A stretch of 6,031 nucleotides of DNA from CAZWKX01 sp964614095. GTDB taxonomy: Bacteria; Actinomycetota; Acidimicrobiia; Spongiisociales; UBA11373. The translations under genes were made by a program, and so were the position numbers. This document shows, piece by piece, positions 3,790 to 6,031 of the stretch; position 1 is the first letter of the stretch, and each line of letters opens with the position of its first letter. Location: contig CAZTJO010000055.1 in NCBI GenBank assembly GCA_964614095.1, positions 1 to 6,031 on the forward strand. Reading direction: 5' to 3'. Under the pieces are notes generated by a model that was not told where the DNA came from, ran no database searches, and was given only the letters and a program-made list of their open reading frames with translations.

Positions 3790-5640
3790 GTGTCATGGCA
3801 TAGCTGCCGGACTGGGGTGGCAGTGAGCGTATGTGTCAAGGAGCCAGGACGCAGGGCAGGGGTTTCGGCGCGAGCCCTACCCCGCCGCCTCGTCTTCTCT
3901 GTGTTCGCCGTCCTTTTGGCCCTGGGTCTGCCCGCGCTCTCGGCGGCGGCGGCGCCGGCTCCGGTCTATTCCCTAGTCGACATCCTGTTCCCCGACATGG
4001 ACCTCGGTGGCCGCATGGACGACGCCGGCGCCTTCATCGCAGTGCCGCCGTCCGATCCGTTCAGCCCCTACGGCGGCGTCAACACCGTCCCGCTCGATGC
4101 TCAGATCGACGGCTACGGCAGCGCCTGGGTCAGCACCGGCACCCTTGGTGACTACGGCTGGAGCGTCGGCGACTTTTTCGGCAGCGGCAGACCTTTTGAT
4201 TGCGGCCAGCACGACGGCTACCTGGTGGCCTGTTCTCCCACCGACGACGGCACCGGTGCCGCTTTTGGTGACGGGTTCAACCTATTCGCTTTCAGCTTCA
4301 GCTCCGCGTTTCCGGGCGACCTCAGTGGCATGTACAACTACGAGGTCTTCTTGGGCGCCGACGGCGACTATGTGCCCTACTACCCCAAAGACCTGTTTGC
4401 CTACCTGGGCGATGCCTACGTGTTCCGCTACGTCGATGGGGCCTGGACCGACCTAGAGCACCTCTATTACGACGACGGCAGTGGAACCTGGATGGCCCAA
4501 GACCACGGGGCCCGGGTCGCCGCTACCGATCGTGCCGTCGTATATGCCGTGCCCGATCCGACCGCATTCGCCGGGGTGCGTGTGGGCATCTTCAAGACGC
4601 GATCCGACAACCCGAGTCAGCCCGACACCGTGGCCGCTCTCACCTTCCCCGAGATCCCCACCGATCCTGAACTGCCGTTCACTCATCCCGACGCCGATCG
4701 AGAAGAGATCGATCTGGTGTCTGAGGACTCGGGAATAGTCATCATCGACGAGACCACCATCGCCCCGAGCACCACTGCGGCCCCGACCACCTCAACGGTG
4801 CCGGCGATTGCTCCCGTCACCACCGTCGATACCACCGGGGTGGAGGTGGCCGCCGCCATCTCGAGGTTCTGGTGGTGGTTCCTGGTGGTCGTCGGGCTCG
4901 GCCTCAGCGCAATGGGGCTGTTCTGGCTGTGGATGTACCTGCGTTTCATGAGACGTCTGCACGGATACCGGCGGGGGATCATCCACCATCTCGGCACGGA
5001 GCCGGAGCCGCCAGCGCCGGAGGAAGAAGAGGCCGAGACCGAAGAGACCACAACCACGACGACAACTGCCACAACAACCACAACGACAACGACCACGACG
5101 ACAACTACCACAACGACCGCCACGGAGACCGAGGCGGAGGATTCCGCCGCAGGCCGCCTGGTGGAGACCGAGGACGGCCGGCTGGTCTACTGGCCCGCTG
5201 ATACCGGTCCGCGCATCACCCTCGGTCCCGCCTCTGTGGCCGATCGTAAGCCTACGCCTCCCGACTGCATCCATCTGCGCCGCAGGTGGCAGGAGCTCCG
5301 GCGCGATGCGGTGCGCCTCGAGTACCGGATTCCCGTTCTGCGCCGGGCGGTGGAGCGGGCGCAGGCGGCGTGTGATGCGGCCCGGCACAGAGTGGCCGAG
5401 GCGGCAGCCCGTCTCGCCGATCTGGAGCCGCGGACCGACGCCGCCAACTACTACACCAGGATGGCCTGGCTGCAGCAGGAACTGAACGCGGCTCAAGGCG
5501 ACGCATCCGTGGCCTGTGCGCAGATCGAACGCGCCGAAGCCGACGTCACCGATGCCGAGGCGGCGGCCGAAGAGGCCCGAGCCGAGGCCGATGCGGCCCG
5601 GGCGGCCTATGAGGCATGTGTCAAGGCGGCGGGATCATGA
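3790..5640 (+). CDS. Secreted-domain single-pass membrane protein with poly-Thr tract and coiled coil
   Basis: This is a 616-residue protein of unknown function. It has a signal peptide with Arg before a hydrophobic core (residues 34-50) and a likely cut near ALSAAAA (49-55). An Asp/Gly/Tyr-rich outer domain (about 56-300) includes a Cys pair, C138 and C148. A Thr/Pro linker (321-349) follows, then one membrane segment (361-385, FWWWFLVVVGLGLSAMGLFW). The basic stretch RFMRRLHGYRR after it places the rest in the cytosol. There, an acidic Glu run precedes residues 420-443, which are all Thr but for one Ala. Residues about 497-613 form an Ala/Glu/Arg-rich helix likely to be a coiled coil. The start is uncertain: GTG 3790 gives the longest form, and GTG 3817 or 3823 also leave a complete signal peptide; none has a good SD site. 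Its stop overlaps the next start as ATGA, so the two genes are probably translated together. A surface sensor or scaffold is possible. Confidence 0.8.
   Translation: MSWHSCRTGVAVSVCVKEPGRRAGVSARALPRRLVFSVFAVLLALGLPALSAAAAPAPVYSLVDILFPDMDLGGRMDDAGAFIAVPPSDPFSPYGGVNTVPLDAQIDGYGSAWVSTGTLGDYGWSVGDFFGSGRPFDCGQHDGYLVACSPTDDGTGAAFGDGFNLFAFSFSSAFPGDLSGMYNYEVFLGADGDYVPYYPKDLFAYLGDAYVFRYVDGAWTDLEHLYYDDGSGTWMAQDHGARVAATDRAVVYAVPDPTAFAGVRVGIFKTRSDNPSQPDTVAALTFPEIPTDPELPFTHPDADREEIDLVSEDSGIVIIDETTIAPSTTAAPTTSTVPAIAPVTTVDTTGVEVAAAISRFWWWFLVVVGLGLSAMGLFWLWMYLRFMRRLHGYRRGIIHHLGTEPEPPAPEEEEAETEETTTTTTTATTTTTTTTTTTTTTTTATETEAEDSAAGRLVETEDGRLVYWPADTGPRITLGPASVADRKPTPPDCIHLRRRWQELRRDAVRLEYRIPVLRRAVERAQAACDAARHRVAEAAARLADLEPRTDAANYYTRMAWLQQELNAAQGDASVACAQIERAEADVTDAEAAAEEARAEADAARAAYEACVKAAGS
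5044..5133 (+). repeat. ACN-codon repeat encoding poly-Thr
   Basis: This run of Thr codons encodes residues 419-448 of the membrane protein, with only Ala and Glu interruptions. The codons mix ACA, ACC, ACG and ACT irregularly, so the tract is not a fresh expansion of one triplet; it has been kept at the protein level. The many ACA codons stand out against the GC-ending codon use around it. Confidence 0.85.
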
Positions 5641-6031
5641 GTCTGCCCCGCGACCGCATCGACGCGCTCCTCGAGGAGATCGAGCAGCAGAGGCGTGTCG
5701 TGGACGGCGAGCTGAGATTCCCGGCGCGGTGGCGTGGCCCGGTCCGGCGTGAGTTCACCCGGGGTCGGGATCTCAAGCGGCGCAAGAGGGTGGCCGCCGC
5801 CTTCGACCGCCTGGCCGAACTGGACTGGGCCCAGCCCGATCCACAAGGGGTGAGCGAAGAGCTGCTGCTGGATCTGCATCGCCGGGCGACCGGCGACGGC
5901 GGGGCCTACCGCACCACCGGGGCCCGGGTGGGCCGTCCTTGCCTCACCGGGCACCATCCGGACATCCCCGGCCTCATCGAAGCGGCGCTGGGGCGTGCCC
6001 GCGACGGAGTCGAGCCGCCCCTGCTGGCGGC
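5637..6031 (+). CDS. Probable Fic-family protein, N-terminal part (runs off window)
   Basis: The frame is open from ATG 5637 to the window edge (131 full codons) with no stop, so the gene is incomplete at its 3' end. The start overlaps the stop of the preceding gene (ATGA). Residues 1-65 are charged and helical. Residues 73-131 match the layout just before the Fic motif: SEELLLDLHRRAT, G-G-A-Y91-R92, a V98-G99 turn, DIPGLIEAAL and then PPLLA. In Fic proteins this is followed within about 15 residues by HPFxxGNGR, which would lie beyond the window. Fic enzymes move AMP or related groups onto Thr, Ser or Tyr hydroxyls. The family call is inference from pattern alone. Without the motif the protein could also be an unrelated helical partner of the membrane protein. 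Confidence 0.6.
   Translation, partial: MSLPRDRIDALLEEIEQQRRVVDGELRFPARWRGPVRREFTRGRDLKRRKRVAAAFDRLAELDWAQPDPQGVSEELLLDLHRRATGDGGAYRTTGARVGRPCLTGHHPDIPGLIEAALGRARDGVEPPLLA

Noticed and set aside
4683..5123. Minus-strand frame with a long poly-Val run
   Set aside because: The Val run is only the reverse reading of the Thr codon tract of the membrane protein.

Overview
The window is high-GC DNA with GC-rich third codon positions, strong Shine-Dalgarno (SD) sites before short genes, and overlapping operon genes. This suggests an actinobacterium. Long Thr-rich linkers of the kind seen at 3790-5640 are familiar from Acidimicrobiia-like genomes, but that placement is inference. No rRNA, tRNA, CRISPR array or insertion sequence is visible. 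Every convincing gene lies on the + strand.

Left part (1-2690): a RiPP (ribosomally made, post-translationally modified peptide) locus. It holds three small precursor genes (388-552, 1035-1163, 1557-1661). Each peptide has the lasso-type leader signature Y-x-x-P-x-L-x-x-x-G-x-x-x-x-x-T followed by a different short core. Each gene has its own cassette: an almost identical promoter, a roughly 100-nt leader RNA that can fold into two or three hairpins in the same order, a strong SD site, and in two of three cases a clear downstream hairpin terminator. Next comes a 284-residue HprK-like P-loop kinase (1818-2672), a type known as a tailoring enzyme in some lasso peptide clusters. No leader-binding RRE protein, leader peptidase or asparagine-synthetase-like cyclase is in the window. 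The cores do not obey the usual lasso rule of Gly/Ala/Ser/Cys at position 1 and Asp/Glu at 7-9. The product class is therefore open.

Middle (2751-3789): a VapBC toxin-antitoxin pair. An AbrB-fold antitoxin (2801-3049) overlaps a PIN-domain toxin by four bases (CTGA). The toxin appears to start at a CTG codon at 3046. An inverted repeat over the -10 region is a probable autoregulatory operator. A 351-base stretch without a convincing gene follows; it may hold decayed coding sequence on the minus strand.

Right part (3790-6031): a two-gene operon. The first gene encodes a large one-pass membrane protein: signal peptide, Asp/Tyr/Gly-rich outer domain, membrane segment, then an inner region with a 24-residue nearly pure Thr tract and a long Ala-rich coiled coil. 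It overlaps by four bases (ATGA) the start of a gene that runs off the window. The visible part of that second gene resembles the region just before the catalytic motif of Fic-family proteins.
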